Positions 34,016 to 43,541 of a stretch of 64,000 bases of DNA are shown in pieces (the stretch's first letter is position 1; each line of letters starts with the position of its first letter). The stretch comes from an uncultured Flavobacteriaceae bacterium (GTDB taxonomy: Bacteria; Bacteroidota; Bacteroidia; Flavobacteriales; Flavobacteriaceae). The stretch lies in assembly GCA_947501845.1 (NCBI GenBank), contig CANMXP010000002.1:372001-436000 (forward strand), given 5' to 3'. The translations under genes and the position numbers were made by a program. The notes under the pieces were generated by a model. That model saw only the letters and a program-made list of their open reading frames with translations. It did no database searches and was not told the DNA's origin.

Positions 34016-35803
34016 ATGCCTCTAAGCAGTAAAAGCCTTTTACGCAAATTTTTAATTTGGAAGTACAAACATATTTCTGAACTTCAATTTATCTATATCC
34101 TAAGTATTCTAGTTGGTTTTTTAGCAGGAATGGGCACGGTGCTACTTAAAAACTTAACGCATTATATTCGGTTACTTTTTGAATTAGATTTCTTTAATGA
34201 TTATAAAAACTCACTTTACTTTATATTTCCTATTATTGGTCTTTTACTGGTTTACATTATAAAACAAACCTGGTTAAAAAAGCATATAGGCCATGGTATT
34301 TCTTCAACCTTATATGCTATTTCAAAACTAAACGGTATCATCCCGAGATATAATATTTATGCGGCATTAATAACAGCGCCTTTAACTGCTGGTTTTGGTG
34401 GATCGGTCGGTTTACAAGGTCCAGCCGTAAGCGTAGGCTCTGCTTTAGGATCTAATGCTGCGCGCTTATTCCATATGAATACCAAAACAAGGATGCTTTT
34501 AATTGGTTGTGCTGCTGCTGGTGCTATGGCATCTATGTTTAAAGCTCCAATCGCTGCTATCATTTTTGCCGTTGAAATATTTAGTTTGGATATCGCTTTC
34601 ACCTCATTAGTACCTTTATTATTGGCTTCTGTTTCTGCGGTCGTAACTTCTTATATGTTTTTAGGAACCGATGTTTTATTACGATTTGAACTAACTGATA
34701 AATTTGAAGTTAACGACATCTTGTTCTATATCGTTTTAGGACTTGTAACAGGCATGGCATCTGTATATTTTTCAAAAGTATTTTTTGGTATTACCAATTT
34801 CTTTAAACAATTTGAAAGTCGTGCCAAACGCTTATTAATTGGAGGTATCGCTATTGGCTCTATGCTGTATTTTATTCCGCCTCTTTATGGTGAGGGTTAT
34901 GGCATTATGAATAACCTTTTAAAAGGCGATCATTTAGCAGCCATAGGCACAACGCCTTTTAATTTAGATTTATCTAATATCTGGATCGTTATCGCCCTAT
35001 TACTTGGTATAGCAATTTTTAAGGCTATAGCTATGACGACTACTTTTGGTGCTGGTGGTGTTGGCGGCGTGTTTATTCCAACGCTTGTTATGGGTAGCGC
35101 CCTAGGGAATGCTTTTGCTAAAATTATCAATAATATTGGTTTAGATTTTCAAGTATCAGAATCGAACTTCACCTTAATTGGTATGACGGGGTTAATGGCT
35201 GGTGTGCTACATGCTCCACTTACAGCAATCTTCCTTATTGCAGAAATTACGGGCGGATATGAGCTATTTGTGCCTTTAATGATAGTATCGACTATTTCAT
35301 TTGCTATGACCAAGTATTATGTTTCTCATTCTATTTACACGCTTAAACTAGCAGAACGCGGTGAGTTGATGACGCATGATAAGGATCAAAATGTATTAAT
35401 GGTTTTAGATATTGATAAAGTTATAGAAACAAATTTTATCATCTTAAAACCAGAAATGAAACTTGGTGATATATTGAAGAAAGCCGTTGCAAAATCTTCT
35501 CGAAATCATTTCCCCGTGGTTAATGATGAACATGAATTTTTGGGTGTTATTCGTCTAGATGATGTAAGGCATATCATGTTTAACTCCAACCTTTATGACA
35601 AAGTTGATGCCTCAAGCTTGATGCATGCGGATGCCGGTATTATTGTTTATGAAGAACATTCCATGAACGATATTATGGATAAATTTAAAAGCAGTGGCGC
35701 GTGGAATCTACCTGTTGTTAAACATGGTAAATATTACGGATATATCTCAAAATCTAAATTACTAACAGCCTACAGGCAGCAATTAATTAATTTCACTAAA
35801 TAA
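34016..35803 (+). CDS. ClC-family chloride channel/transporter with CBS domains
   Basis: A 595-residue membrane protein: residues about 20-430 form the ClC fold with many helices, and residues about 440-590 hold two CBS regulatory domains (HFPVVNDEHEFLGVIRLDD and WNLPVVKHGKYYGYI). Conserved ClC stretches include GFGGSVGLQGPAVSVGSALG, AAAGAMASMFKAPIAAIIFAVEI and GAGGVGGVFIPTLVMGSALGN. At the external gate position, where ClC exchangers have Glu in GxEGP, this protein has Gln134. That could make it a channel or change proton coupling. It follows aspS after a terminator and precedes a small membrane protein. Confidence 0.93.
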   Translation: MPLSSKSLLRKFLIWKYKHISELQFIYILSILVGFLAGMGTVLLKNLTHYIRLLFELDFFNDYKNSLYFIFPIIGLLLVYIIKQTWLKKHIGHGISSTLYAISKLNGIIPRYNIYAALITAPLTAGFGGSVGLQGPAVSVGSALGSNAARLFHMNTKTRMLLIGCAAAGAMASMFKAPIAAIIFAVEIFSLDIAFTSLVPLLLASVSAVVTSYMFLGTDVLLRFELTDKFEVNDILFYIVLGLVTGMASVYFSKVFFGITNFFKQFESRAKRLLIGGIAIGSMLYFIPPLYGEGYGIMNNLLKGDHLAAIGTTPFNLDLSNIWIVIALLLGIAIFKAIAMTTTFGAGGVGGVFIPTLVMGSALGNAFAKIINNIGLDFQVSESNFTLIGMTGLMAGVLHAPLTAIFLIAEITGGYELFVPLMIVSTISFAMTKYYVSHSIYTLKLAERGELMTHDKDQNVLMVLDIDKVIETNFIILKPEMKLGDILKKAVAKSSRNHFPVVNDEHEFLGVIRLDDVRHIMFNSNLYDKVDASSLMHADAGIIVYEEHSMNDIMDKFKSSGAWNLPVVKHGKYYGYISKSKLLTAYRQQLINFTK

Positions 35804-35847
35804 ACCTTTAGGGTCGTTTTATTATAGCACTCAAACCCAATACACTC

Positions 35848-36078
35848 ATGAAATATCTTATTCTTATTTTATTTTTAGCAGCTTTAGGAAGTATTTTAAC
35901 TGGTTATTTTTTAGAAAATGAATGGTCTCAAAAACTCATTGGTTTTGGTGTTGTTGGATTATTTTTTATTGTGTTTCCTTTGTTTTCTTATTACCGATGG
36001 AAAGGTAAAGATGTTAAAGATTATATGCTTACTAAAGAAAACCTGGATAAGATGCGGGAACGTGAAAGGAAAAGTTAA
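35848..36078 (+). CDS. Small two-helix membrane protein
   Basis: A 76-residue protein with two hydrophobic helices (residues about 3-21 and 31-50) and a charged C-terminal tail (YRWKGKDVKDYMLTKENLDKMRERERKS). No family is recognised. It begins 44 bases after the ClC gene on the same strand and may be cotranscribed. Coding is supported by its clean membrane-protein layout and an ATG start; function unknown. Confidence 0.7.
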   Translation: MKYLILILFLAALGSILTGYFLENEWSQKLIGFGVVGLFFIVFPLFSYYRWKGKDVKDYMLTKENLDKMRERERKS

Positions 36079-36128
36079 CTGTAGTTCGATTCTAATTTAA
36101 CTCGATACAGATTTATTTTTATTTAAAT

Positions 36129-36202
36129 GTCAGGTTAAGCGCAGTCGAAACCTAATTAAAACAACTCAATTTTTAAGACCTTTCGACTGCGCTCAAGGTG
36201 AC
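36129..36202. repeat. 74-bp REP-like palindrome
   Basis: GTCAGGTTAAGCGCAGTCGAAA pairs with TTTCGACTGCGCTCAAGGTGAC around an AT-rich loop. One of two palindromic elements in this 400-bp intergenic gap; nothing coding is seen here. Confidence 0.7.
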
Positions 36203-36351
36203 GCTTTATTTATTGAGCTTCTGTCTATTTCTTTATAAATTTTATGTCGAGTTAATTTAAAAACTCTGCCAAACAATTAGCACCATTCGTGTGTCAAAAA
36301 TCTTTTAATTCAGATTCCGTCTTTCAATAAAAACTCACTACACTAACTCAA

Positions 36352-36432
36352 TGTCATGTCGAATGAGGTACGATGGAGACATCTCATAATAATGCTTTAT
36401 ATTATGGGATTTCTCCTAACGTCTAAATGACA
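36352..36432. repeat. 81-bp REP-like palindrome
   Basis: The ends TGTCATGTCGA and AATGACA, with inner ACATCTC and GGATTTCTC, match the element at 12931-13012. It lies downstream of tadA. Confidence 0.65.
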
Positions 36433-36481
36433 CAGCATATAGAACTTATCATCTTAAATAGTTTAATACTTAGAAATACTA

Positions 36482-36931
36482 TTAGTTCAAATTCCGCTTT
36501 TCAATAAAAAACCGCCTCATTAACTCTGAAGCCTCATTTGCCAATACACCACCTTTTATAATCGTTTTAGGATGTAATTTTGTGTTTAAACCTATGCAGC
36601 CGCGTTCTTCATCTCTGGCACCATAAACAATATGGGAGATCTGACTCCAATATAAAGCCCCTGCACACATTTGGCAAGGTTCTAAAGTCACATAAAGCGT
36701 ACACTTTTTTAGGTATTTCCCTCCTAAAAAATTAGCAGCTGCTGTAATAGCCTGCATTTCTGCATGTGCCGTAACATCAATTAATGTTTCTGTTAAATTA
36801 TGCCCCCTAGCTATTATTTTATTATCAATAACAATAACTGCTCCTACAGGAACTTCTCCTTTTTCATAAGCAGTTTCAGCTTCCTGAAGCGCTTTTTTCA
36901 TAAAGTATGTATCGTCAAAAGGTTCTATCAT
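36482..36931 (-). CDS. tadA: tRNA-specific adenosine deaminase
   Basis: A 149-residue zinc enzyme converting adenosine 34 to inosine in tRNA-Arg. The cytidine-deaminase-type active site is complete: TAHAEMQAI (His ligand and catalytic Glu) and TLEPCQMCAGAL (two Cys ligands). The YWSQISHIVYGARDEERG region supports TadA over guanine deaminase. The gene is divergent from dxs, 41 bp away. Confidence 0.93.
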   Translation of the reverse strand: MIEPFDDTYFMKKALQEAETAYEKGEVPVGAVIVIDNKIIARGHNLTETLIDVTAHAEMQAITAAANFLGGKYLKKCTLYVTLEPCQMCAGALYWSQISHIVYGARDEERGCIGLNTKLHPKTIIKGGVLANEASELMRRFFIEKRNLN

Positions 36932-36957
36932 AAAAGCAAAAATACAATTTCAAATAG

Positions 36958-36965
36958 TACATTTG
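36958..36965 (+). promoter_or_regulatory. -7 element of dxs
   Basis: TACATTTG fits TAnnTTTG. It lies 7 bp before the dxs ATG, so transcription should start at or next to the start codon (leaderless mRNA). No clear -33 TTG was seen. Confidence 0.6.
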
Positions 36966-36972
36966 TAATCGC

Positions 36973-38736
36973 ATGCAAAAATTATTAAATCACATTAACA
37001 CACCAGAAGAGCTCCGTCTTTTAAACCAAAAAGACTTACCGCAACTTGCCAAAGAATTGCGCGAGTTTATAATTAATATTGTTGCTACCAAAGAAGGGCA
37101 TTTAGGCGCCAGTTTGGGCGTTGTGGAATTAACGATTGCGCTGCATTATATTTTTAACACACCCGAAGACCAACTTATTTGGGATGTGGGACATCAGGCT
37201 TACGGGCATAAAATACTAACTGGTAGAAAAGATATATTCCATACCAACAGGCAAATAGGTGGCTTAAGTGGTTTTCCTAAGCGGGAGGAAAGTGATTATG
37301 ATGCTTTTGGTGTTGGACACTCCTCTACATCAATCTCGGCCGCTCTTGGTATGGCCATCGCCTCTCAATTAAAAGGGGATATAAAAAAACAGCATATTGC
37401 TATTATTGGTGATGCTTCTATTGCCAGTGGTATGGCTTTTGAAGGTTTGAACCATGCTGGAGTGACGGATGCCAATTTACTGGTAATTTTAAATGATAAT
37501 GCTATTGGGATTGACCCCAGTGTTGGGGCATTGAAACAGTATTTAACCAATGTTAAAAAAGGTACTCAAAAACAAGATAATATTTTTGAGGCTTTAAATT
37601 TTGACTACTCGGGACCTATTGACGGCCATGATATAGATACTATCATTTCGGAGCTAGAACGCTTAAAAACCATAAAAGGTCCTAAATTTCTACATGTTAT
37701 TACGACCAAAGGAAAAGGTTTAAAACAAGCTGAAGAAAATCAGGTTAAATACCACGCACCAGGAAAGTTTAATGCACAAACTGGCGATTTAATTGTAACA
37801 TCTGAAACCATCCAAGCACCTAAATACCAAGATGTATTTGGACATACTATCGTAGAGCTTGCAAAGCTAAATAAAAATATTGTAGGTATTACACCTGCCA
37901 TGCCTACTGGAAGCTCATTAAAATATATGATGGATGAAATTCCTGAACGCGCTTTCGATGTTGGTATTGCAGAACAACATGCTGTCACATTAGCAGCTGG
38001 TATGACTACCCGAGGCTTAATACCCTTTTGCAATATTTACTCCACTTTTTTACAACGTGCTTACGATCAAATAATACATGATGTAGCACTTCAAAAGCTA
38101 CCCGTTATTTTTTGTTTAGACCGGGCTGGTTTAGTTGGACAAGATGGCGCTACGCATCATGGCGTTTACGACCTGTCATATTTAAGGTGCATTCCTAATC
38201 TTATTATTTTTGCACCCAGAAATGAAATTGAGCTACGCAACATCATGTACACGGTACAATTAGGTTTAGAAAATCCTATTGCGATTCGTTATCCTCGTGG
38301 ACGTGGGGTCACAATAGATTGGAAACAACCATTTTCAAAAATAGAAATAGGTACAGGTGTTCAACTTAAAAAAGGAAATAAATTAGCTGTTTTAAGTATT
38401 GGAGGTATTGCTAAAAATATTACCGAAGCCATTAAAAACTATCATACACCACAAGAAGTTGCACATTATGATATGCGTTTTGTAAAACCTTTGGACAAGA
38501 CACTTTTACACGACATTTTTAAAACTCATAAAACTATTATTACGCTTGAAGATAATACTATAAAAGGTGGATTTGGAAGTGCTGTTTTAGAGTTTGCTGC
38601 AGCAAACCATTATAAAAACAACATACATATATTAGGCATTCCCGATAATTTTGTTGAACATGGAAGTGTTAACAGATTGCATCAGTCTATTGGATTGGAT
38701 GCTAAAAGTTTGACGCTTTATTTTGATAAGATATAA
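36973..38736 (+). CDS. dxs: 1-deoxy-D-xylulose-5-phosphate synthase
   Basis: The thiamine-diphosphate enzyme that starts the MEP isoprenoid pathway from pyruvate and glyceraldehyde-3-phosphate. Its 587 residues are somewhat shorter than the usual 620-640. The ThDP site is GDASIASGMAFEGLNHAG...NDN. The N-terminal GHLGASLGVVELTIAL, the second-domain AEQHAVTLAAGM (catalytic Glu) and RAGLVGQDGATHHG are typical of Dxs rather than transketolase. Single gene, divergent from tadA. Confidence 0.96.
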   Translation: MQKLLNHINTPEELRLLNQKDLPQLAKELREFIINIVATKEGHLGASLGVVELTIALHYIFNTPEDQLIWDVGHQAYGHKILTGRKDIFHTNRQIGGLSGFPKREESDYDAFGVGHSSTSISAALGMAIASQLKGDIKKQHIAIIGDASIASGMAFEGLNHAGVTDANLLVILNDNAIGIDPSVGALKQYLTNVKKGTQKQDNIFEALNFDYSGPIDGHDIDTIISELERLKTIKGPKFLHVITTKGKGLKQAEENQVKYHAPGKFNAQTGDLIVTSETIQAPKYQDVFGHTIVELAKLNKNIVGITPAMPTGSSLKYMMDEIPERAFDVGIAEQHAVTLAAGMTTRGLIPFCNIYSTFLQRAYDQIIHDVALQKLPVIFCLDRAGLVGQDGATHHGVYDLSYLRCIPNLIIFAPRNEIELRNIMYTVQLGLENPIAIRYPRGRGVTIDWKQPFSKIEIGTGVQLKKGNKLAVLSIGGIAKNITEAIKNYHTPQEVAHYDMRFVKPLDKTLLHDIFKTHKTIITLEDNTIKGGFGSAVLEFAAANHYKNNIHILGIPDNFVEHGSVNRLHQSIGLDAKSLTLYFDKI

Positions 38737-38779
38737 CTAGTCTCCTTCATTCCTGCAAAAGTAAGAATCACAAAAAATA

Positions 38780-39466
38780 CTAATTCACATGAAACTTCCA
38801 TACTTGTCCAATTGTTTTGGCCCCAAAGTTATCTGATGTATTAATTTTCCAGTAATACGTTTTTCCTGAAACAACATTAACATCTGAAGTTTCAGAAGAC
38901 AAACCATTTACCAATAAAGGCGGATTCTCTTCTTCTCCAAAATACAACTCATAGGTTAAAACATCATCTGTGTTAGTATCTCCTCCAGTCCATTGTAAGC
39001 TCACTGTTCCAGCGTTTACGGTACCATCATGATTTGGACTCACCAATGCTGCTGTAAACGGTGCGTAATTAGATATCCCAACACCTTCTGTATAAAATGC
39101 TTGAGTTGCTGTTGGTTGTCCTTCATTGCTTTCACTATCTACTGCAATCACACGCCAATAGAATGCTACTGCCTTTTCCAATGTTATAGTAACACTTGTT
39201 GAATTCACTGTACGCTGCTCTACAACATCTGTTAAAGCTCGGTCTTTTGCAACTGTTAATTTATAGCTCACTGCATCATCATCTGGGTCTGTGGCTGCAC
39301 TCCAATTAAAAGCAATGGTATTATCTATACATAATAAATCTACCGACGGGTAAACTAACTGTACCGTTGTTGGTGCAGAATTTGGTGGCGGACCATCACT
39401 TCCCCCACATGCAAAAACAAAAATCATTAAGGTAAAAATGATACTTCCTTTAATTCTCTTTTTCAT
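38780..39466 (-). CDS. Lipoprotein with two fibronectin type III-like domains
   Basis: A 228-residue protein starting at MKKRIKG (an ATG 6 bases upstream is possible). The lipobox is at VFACGG. Two FN3-like domains follow: residues about 30-125 (TVQLVYPSVDLLCID...FNWSAATDPDDDAVSYKLTV) and about 135-228 (PFTAALVSPNHDG...LQWTGGDTNTDDVLTYELYFG). Each has the conserved W and YYW/YWR strands. Likely a surface adhesin or binding module. It lies 10 bases downstream of the large type IX-secreted protein gene on the same strand and is probably cotranscribed. Confidence 0.85.
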   Translation of the reverse strand: MKKRIKGSIIFTLMIFVFACGGSDGPPPNSAPTTVQLVYPSVDLLCIDNTIAFNWSAATDPDDDAVSYKLTVAKDRALTDVVEQRTVNSTSVTITLEKAVAFYWRVIAVDSESNEGQPTATQAFYTEGVGISNYAPFTAALVSPNHDGTVNAGTVSLQWTGGDTNTDDVLTYELYFGEEENPPLLVNGLSSETSDVNVVSGKTYYWKINTSDNFGAKTIGQVWKFHVN

Positions 39467-39476
39467 AATCATTCTT

Positions 39477-42400
39477 CTATTTAATTATCTTAAAAACTAC
39501 AGGTTCTTTAATATTCATTCTAACAAAATAGATCCCTTTATTTAATTTCTGAAAAGGTATTTTTATAAAATTAGAATCCCCTTTATTTATAATATCACTA
39601 AAAAGCAATTGCCCATCGATATTATAAATCTGTATTGGAATTTGCTGTTCTTTAATAGCTGGTAACGTTATCTTTAGATCTTCAATAACAGGGTTAGGGC
39701 TTGCTACAAATTTATTAGAACTATTTGCATTGTTAATGACCTCATTAACCACACCTTCACAGGCTTTGGAAGAAGATATTTCTAAAACCCCAGAACCTAA
39801 TGTTTCTATCTCAAAAGCAGTTTCACTGGTGGTTCTTATATTTTCACCATTAAAAGTAACTATAAATGGAGGTGTCCCGTTATCTATGGTTACCGATGTT
39901 ATATTGGAATTATCCTTAACACGTTTTTCAAAAATAGCATTTAAGGCTTCAGCAGGTGCAATACTAATTTCAAAACATTGCTCGAACGATCTGCCATTTA
40001 CATTAACACATAAAGTATAGTCCCCAACCGCTATATCTTCAAAAATATGAGTTGTTTCAAGTTCTTGGCTTAGGTTTAAACCATTACCTATTAAAGTTAC
40101 CGTATAAGTAACATACGTTTGAGCCACGGCAACTACAACCCTTCCATTGTCTTGACCTTGACATGTTTCGGATATTATTTCAAGAGTGATATTATTTGGG
40201 TTTTCATAACTGGTATCACAAACATCACCAATACCATTCCCATTAGTATCTTTTTGGTCTGCATTTGCCATACTAATACAATTATCGTCCCCATCAAGAA
40301 TACCATCGCCGTCACTATCTCCACAAGCATCACCAACACCGTTCCCGTCACTATCTGCCTGATCTACATTTGAATGCTCTGGGCAATTATCATTAATATC
40401 TAATATGGTGTCGCTATCTGTATCTTGGCACACATCACCAATACCATTACCGTCTGAGTCTGCCTGATCTGCATTTGCAACCTGAGGGCATACATCTACA
40501 TCATTAAGAACACCATCGCCATCTAAATCTCCCGCTGGGTCTATTTCAAATTGCCCTGAAAACACACCTCTACCGTACGTTGATGCAAAAACCATGTTAT
40601 CATCCCTTAAATCCAAATCGGTTACTATAACATTACTCATCCCGTTTTGTGCTTGATTCCATACTGGAGTCACTGACGAAAAATCACTAGTGAACCAAAC
40701 ACCAAGATCTGTACCTATAATGACCTCTTTATAATTTAAAGGGTTCTGTAAAATTGTCTTTACGGGCAAATCTGGTAAATTGCCATCTTTTCTTTCCCAA
40801 TTCGTTCCTCCGTCATTTGTATACCAAATGTTTGTTACTCCATAATTATGCATGGTAACAAATATTTCGTTTTCGTTGGCTCCCAATTCAACATCGGAAA
40901 TACTTCCAACAAAACTTGCTCCTGTTATATCTGACCATACGGGCGTTTCTCCATCTGCATTCTCAACTTTTAAAACGTCCCCTAAAACAGTTCCGACAAA
41001 TAATTTTGATGTGTTTACTGTATATGGAGAAACTGTTAATGCTGTTGGTCTGGATGTTAGCAAAGCGTTAGTTAAATTACTTTTCGTTACTGTTGCTTCG
41101 GATTTTATTTGGGCATATCTTTTAATAATACTGTTTCCTCCTGATGAGTAGTTAGAGTATAAAATATCTAAATTAGAATCTAACGCCTGTGGATTAATAA
41201 ACGATCCATTATTTGTGTCCTCAGAATTGATAGTTACATATTCTCCTATATTGTAATCGTATAAGAACACAAATTTGTTGTAAACAATATTTCCAATAAA
41301 ATAACGATCATTACCATCTTGATCAAAAAAACTATAAGCACCATCGCCTCCTGCTGCTTCAAAAGATGCGTCTGGTTGGTTTTTGTTGGCATCTTGAAAT
41401 AATTGCGTACCATTATCTTGGGCTCCAGCCAGAAAATAATCTCCAGTAAGGGCAGTCGTGGGCGCAACACCTACCGTATAAAATTGCGTAACATTGTATC
41501 CTTTATTTCTGGCACTTATTGTCTCTCCTGCATTATTTGAATAATAAACACCTCCATCATTTACAAACAAAACCTTATTATTATCACCGAGACCGTATAC
41601 CATATTATGTTGGTCTGCATGCACTATAGGCACCTCTAAATCTTTAAGCGGATTACCATTCCTGCCTTCGGTCCATTTAGATATTTGGCTCCATTCTTCA
41701 CCTCCATTAGTAGATTTAAACAAATCGATACCTCCAACATAAACAACATCATCATTAACAGGGTCTACAGATATCATTAAATCGTAAAAGGCCTGACTTC
41801 TTGTAAAATCGTTTGCAGGTATACCAGAATCTGCATCATCTGGAAGTCTTAATCTAGAACTTGTTGAAAAACCATCATCAGTATGTTCTATTATAACAGG
41901 TTCACTATCTCCTCCTTCAGCCAAAATATAAACCTTTTGCGCATTGGTTGCAGAAACTGCTATTTGTGTTCTCTGAACTCCTGAAATCTCATGTATTTTG
42001 CTAAATGTTATACCATCTGCTGAAGACAAAATAGTACCACCCCCATCTCCAAAAATCACACTATTTGTTGTAGCGATCCAAACTTTATTATCTGCACCAA
42101 TCTCAATATCGTTAGGTGCATATTTATTTCCATTCGCTGTTAATGTCAATGAAATCTCAGCCCAATTTAAACCACCATCTGTAGATTTGTATAGCCCAAA
42201 TTCTGGTCCTCCCAAAAATGTATTGGTATTTGCTTCACTGTAAAAAGAGTCGCCTGCTGCGACATAAATTTCTGAAACACCTGCATTATTTCTAACAATA
42301 ACGTCATTAATATGTTGTATTCCAGGCACAAGCACGCCTGTAAAGTCACCACTTCTCGGGTTTAATGAAACATTAACTATTTCAGTAGCTAAAGTGCTTT

Positions 42401-43466
42401 CTATTAAATCGCCAGCTGTTTTTGTAATCATAACTGCAGGAATCGTAACTGTTGCGTCATCTCCACCCATATTAATGGGATCGCCATCAATATTATTCAT
42501 GACTATAACGGCTATTGCTCCAGCATTTTGGGCGCGCTTTACCTTATCGGTAAAATTACAACTTCCTCTTCTTACCAATGCTATTTTGCCATCCAACTCG
42601 GCACTATTAACTAAAGCACTACAGCCATCGTTTGTTTCACCATCGTTATCATTCATCAAAATAACATCTGCAGTAATCACAGAGGTAATTGTAGTTCCAA
42701 AATTTGTTGTTGGTCTATACAGTATATCACCTGCTATAGCAGCTGGAGAGTTCACGGTTAAATTAGTTGCCGATTGAAAGAAACTATCTCCACTCACACC
42801 TCCAAAAACTTTAACCCAGGTATTACCTCTATCTTCAGATTTCCATAATCCATCACCATTTACATCACCATTTACATATGATTCACCTGTACCGACATAA
42901 AAAACATTGGTATTATTTGGATCGTAGGCGATACTCGAAATCGCTAAATTTTCAGGAATATCGACCCTGGTCCATTGCGAATTTGCATTCGAAATACTGG
43001 TATTTTTCCATAGGCCTCCACTAACACCTCCTGCAAAAACAATTTCATTGGTGGTATCGTTAGGATCGAACATAATAGCTCTTGTTCTACCACCAACATT
43101 ATTCGGCCCTCGTTCTACCCAAGCATTGTCAACCTTTTCTCCTGGAACTTTTTGTGTTAAACCATTTAAAGTTCTTTCTTTAGCTAGTTTTTGCTGTAAT
43201 TCTCTTATTTTTTCACGAGTAGGTCGCCCTAATGAAGGGTTCATTTCTAATAAATATTGCTCTTCGAAATATTTATTTGGAGGTATTCTTAATGCTTTTC
43301 TTTCTTTTTTACTAAGTTTTAATGTTTCATTATAAGGATGCGATTCCAAAAAAGATGCGTGTTGTTCTCTAAGTTTATCTATGTTCGAATTTTTAGTATT
43401 CGAAACAAATACAACAACTAAAATGGTAAAAACTGAGGCTATAAATAAAAAGATGTTCTTTTTCAT
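39477..43466 (-). CDS. Large type IX-secreted protein with BNR-type propeller, PA domain and TSP3 repeats
   Basis: A 1329-residue secreted protein. An N-terminal signal helix is followed by WVERGPNNVGGRTRAIMFDPN, the start of a sortilin/BNR-like beta propeller with many xxDGGxxW repeats (STDGGLNWAEI, STNGGEEWSQI). A protease-associated (PA) domain is inserted at about residues 235-360 (VRRGSCNFTDKVKRAQNAGA). Then come calcium-binding thrombospondin type 3 repeats at about 970-1110 (DSDGNGIGDVC, four times) and a type IX C-terminal sorting domain (SPNPVIEDLKI ... KGIYFVRM). No catalytic site was recognised. Probably attached to the cell surface; function unknown. Confidence 0.9.
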   Translation of the reverse strand: MKKNIFLFIASVFTILVVVFVSNTKNSNIDKLREQHASFLESHPYNETLKLSKKERKALRIPPNKYFEEQYLLEMNPSLGRPTREKIRELQQKLAKERTLNGLTQKVPGEKVDNAWVERGPNNVGGRTRAIMFDPNDTTNEIVFAGGVSGGLWKNTSISNANSQWTRVDIPENLAISSIAYDPNNTNVFYVGTGESYVNGDVNGDGLWKSEDRGNTWVKVFGGVSGDSFFQSATNLTVNSPAAIAGDILYRPTTNFGTTITSVITADVILMNDNDGETNDGCSALVNSAELDGKIALVRRGSCNFTDKVKRAQNAGAIAVIVMNNIDGDPINMGGDDATVTIPAVMITKTAGDLIESTLATEIVNVSLNPRSGDFTGVLVPGIQHINDVIVRNNAGVSEIYVAAGDSFYSEANTNTFLGGPEFGLYKSTDGGLNWAEISLTLTANGNKYAPNDIEIGADNKVWIATTNSVIFGDGGGTILSSADGITFSKIHEISGVQRTQIAVSATNAQKVYILAEGGDSEPVIIEHTDDGFSTSSRLRLPDDADSGIPANDFTRSQAFYDLMISVDPVNDDVVYVGGIDLFKSTNGGEEWSQISKWTEGRNGNPLKDLEVPIVHADQHNMVYGLGDNNKVLFVNDGGVYYSNNAGETISARNKGYNVTQFYTVGVAPTTALTGDYFLAGAQDNGTQLFQDANKNQPDASFEAAGGDGAYSFFDQDGNDRYFIGNIVYNKFVFLYDYNIGEYVTINSEDTNNGSFINPQALDSNLDILYSNYSSGGNSIIKRYAQIKSEATVTKSNLTNALLTSRPTALTVSPYTVNTSKLFVGTVLGDVLKVENADGETPVWSDITGASFVGSISDVELGANENEIFVTMHNYGVTNIWYTNDGGTNWERKDGNLPDLPVKTILQNPLNYKEVIIGTDLGVWFTSDFSSVTPVWNQAQNGMSNVIVTDLDLRDDNMVFASTYGRGVFSGQFEIDPAGDLDGDGVLNDVDVCPQVANADQADSDGNGIGDVCQDTDSDTILDINDNCPEHSNVDQADSDGNGVGDACGDSDGDGILDGDDNCISMANADQKDTNGNGIGDVCDTSYENPNNITLEIISETCQGQDNGRVVVAVAQTYVTYTVTLIGNGLNLSQELETTHIFEDIAVGDYTLCVNVNGRSFEQCFEISIAPAEALNAIFEKRVKDNSNITSVTIDNGTPPFIVTFNGENIRTTSETAFEIETLGSGVLEISSSKACEGVVNEVINNANSSNKFVASPNPVIEDLKITLPAIKEQQIPIQIYNIDGQLLFSDIINKGDSNFIKIPFQKLNKGIYFVRMNIKEPVVFKIIK

Positions 43467-43541
43467 ATAAGTAGTAGTCTGGGCTAAGGTGTATTGTTTA
43501 CAAAAATATAGGGATTATCTGTTTTTAAACCCTCAAAACTG

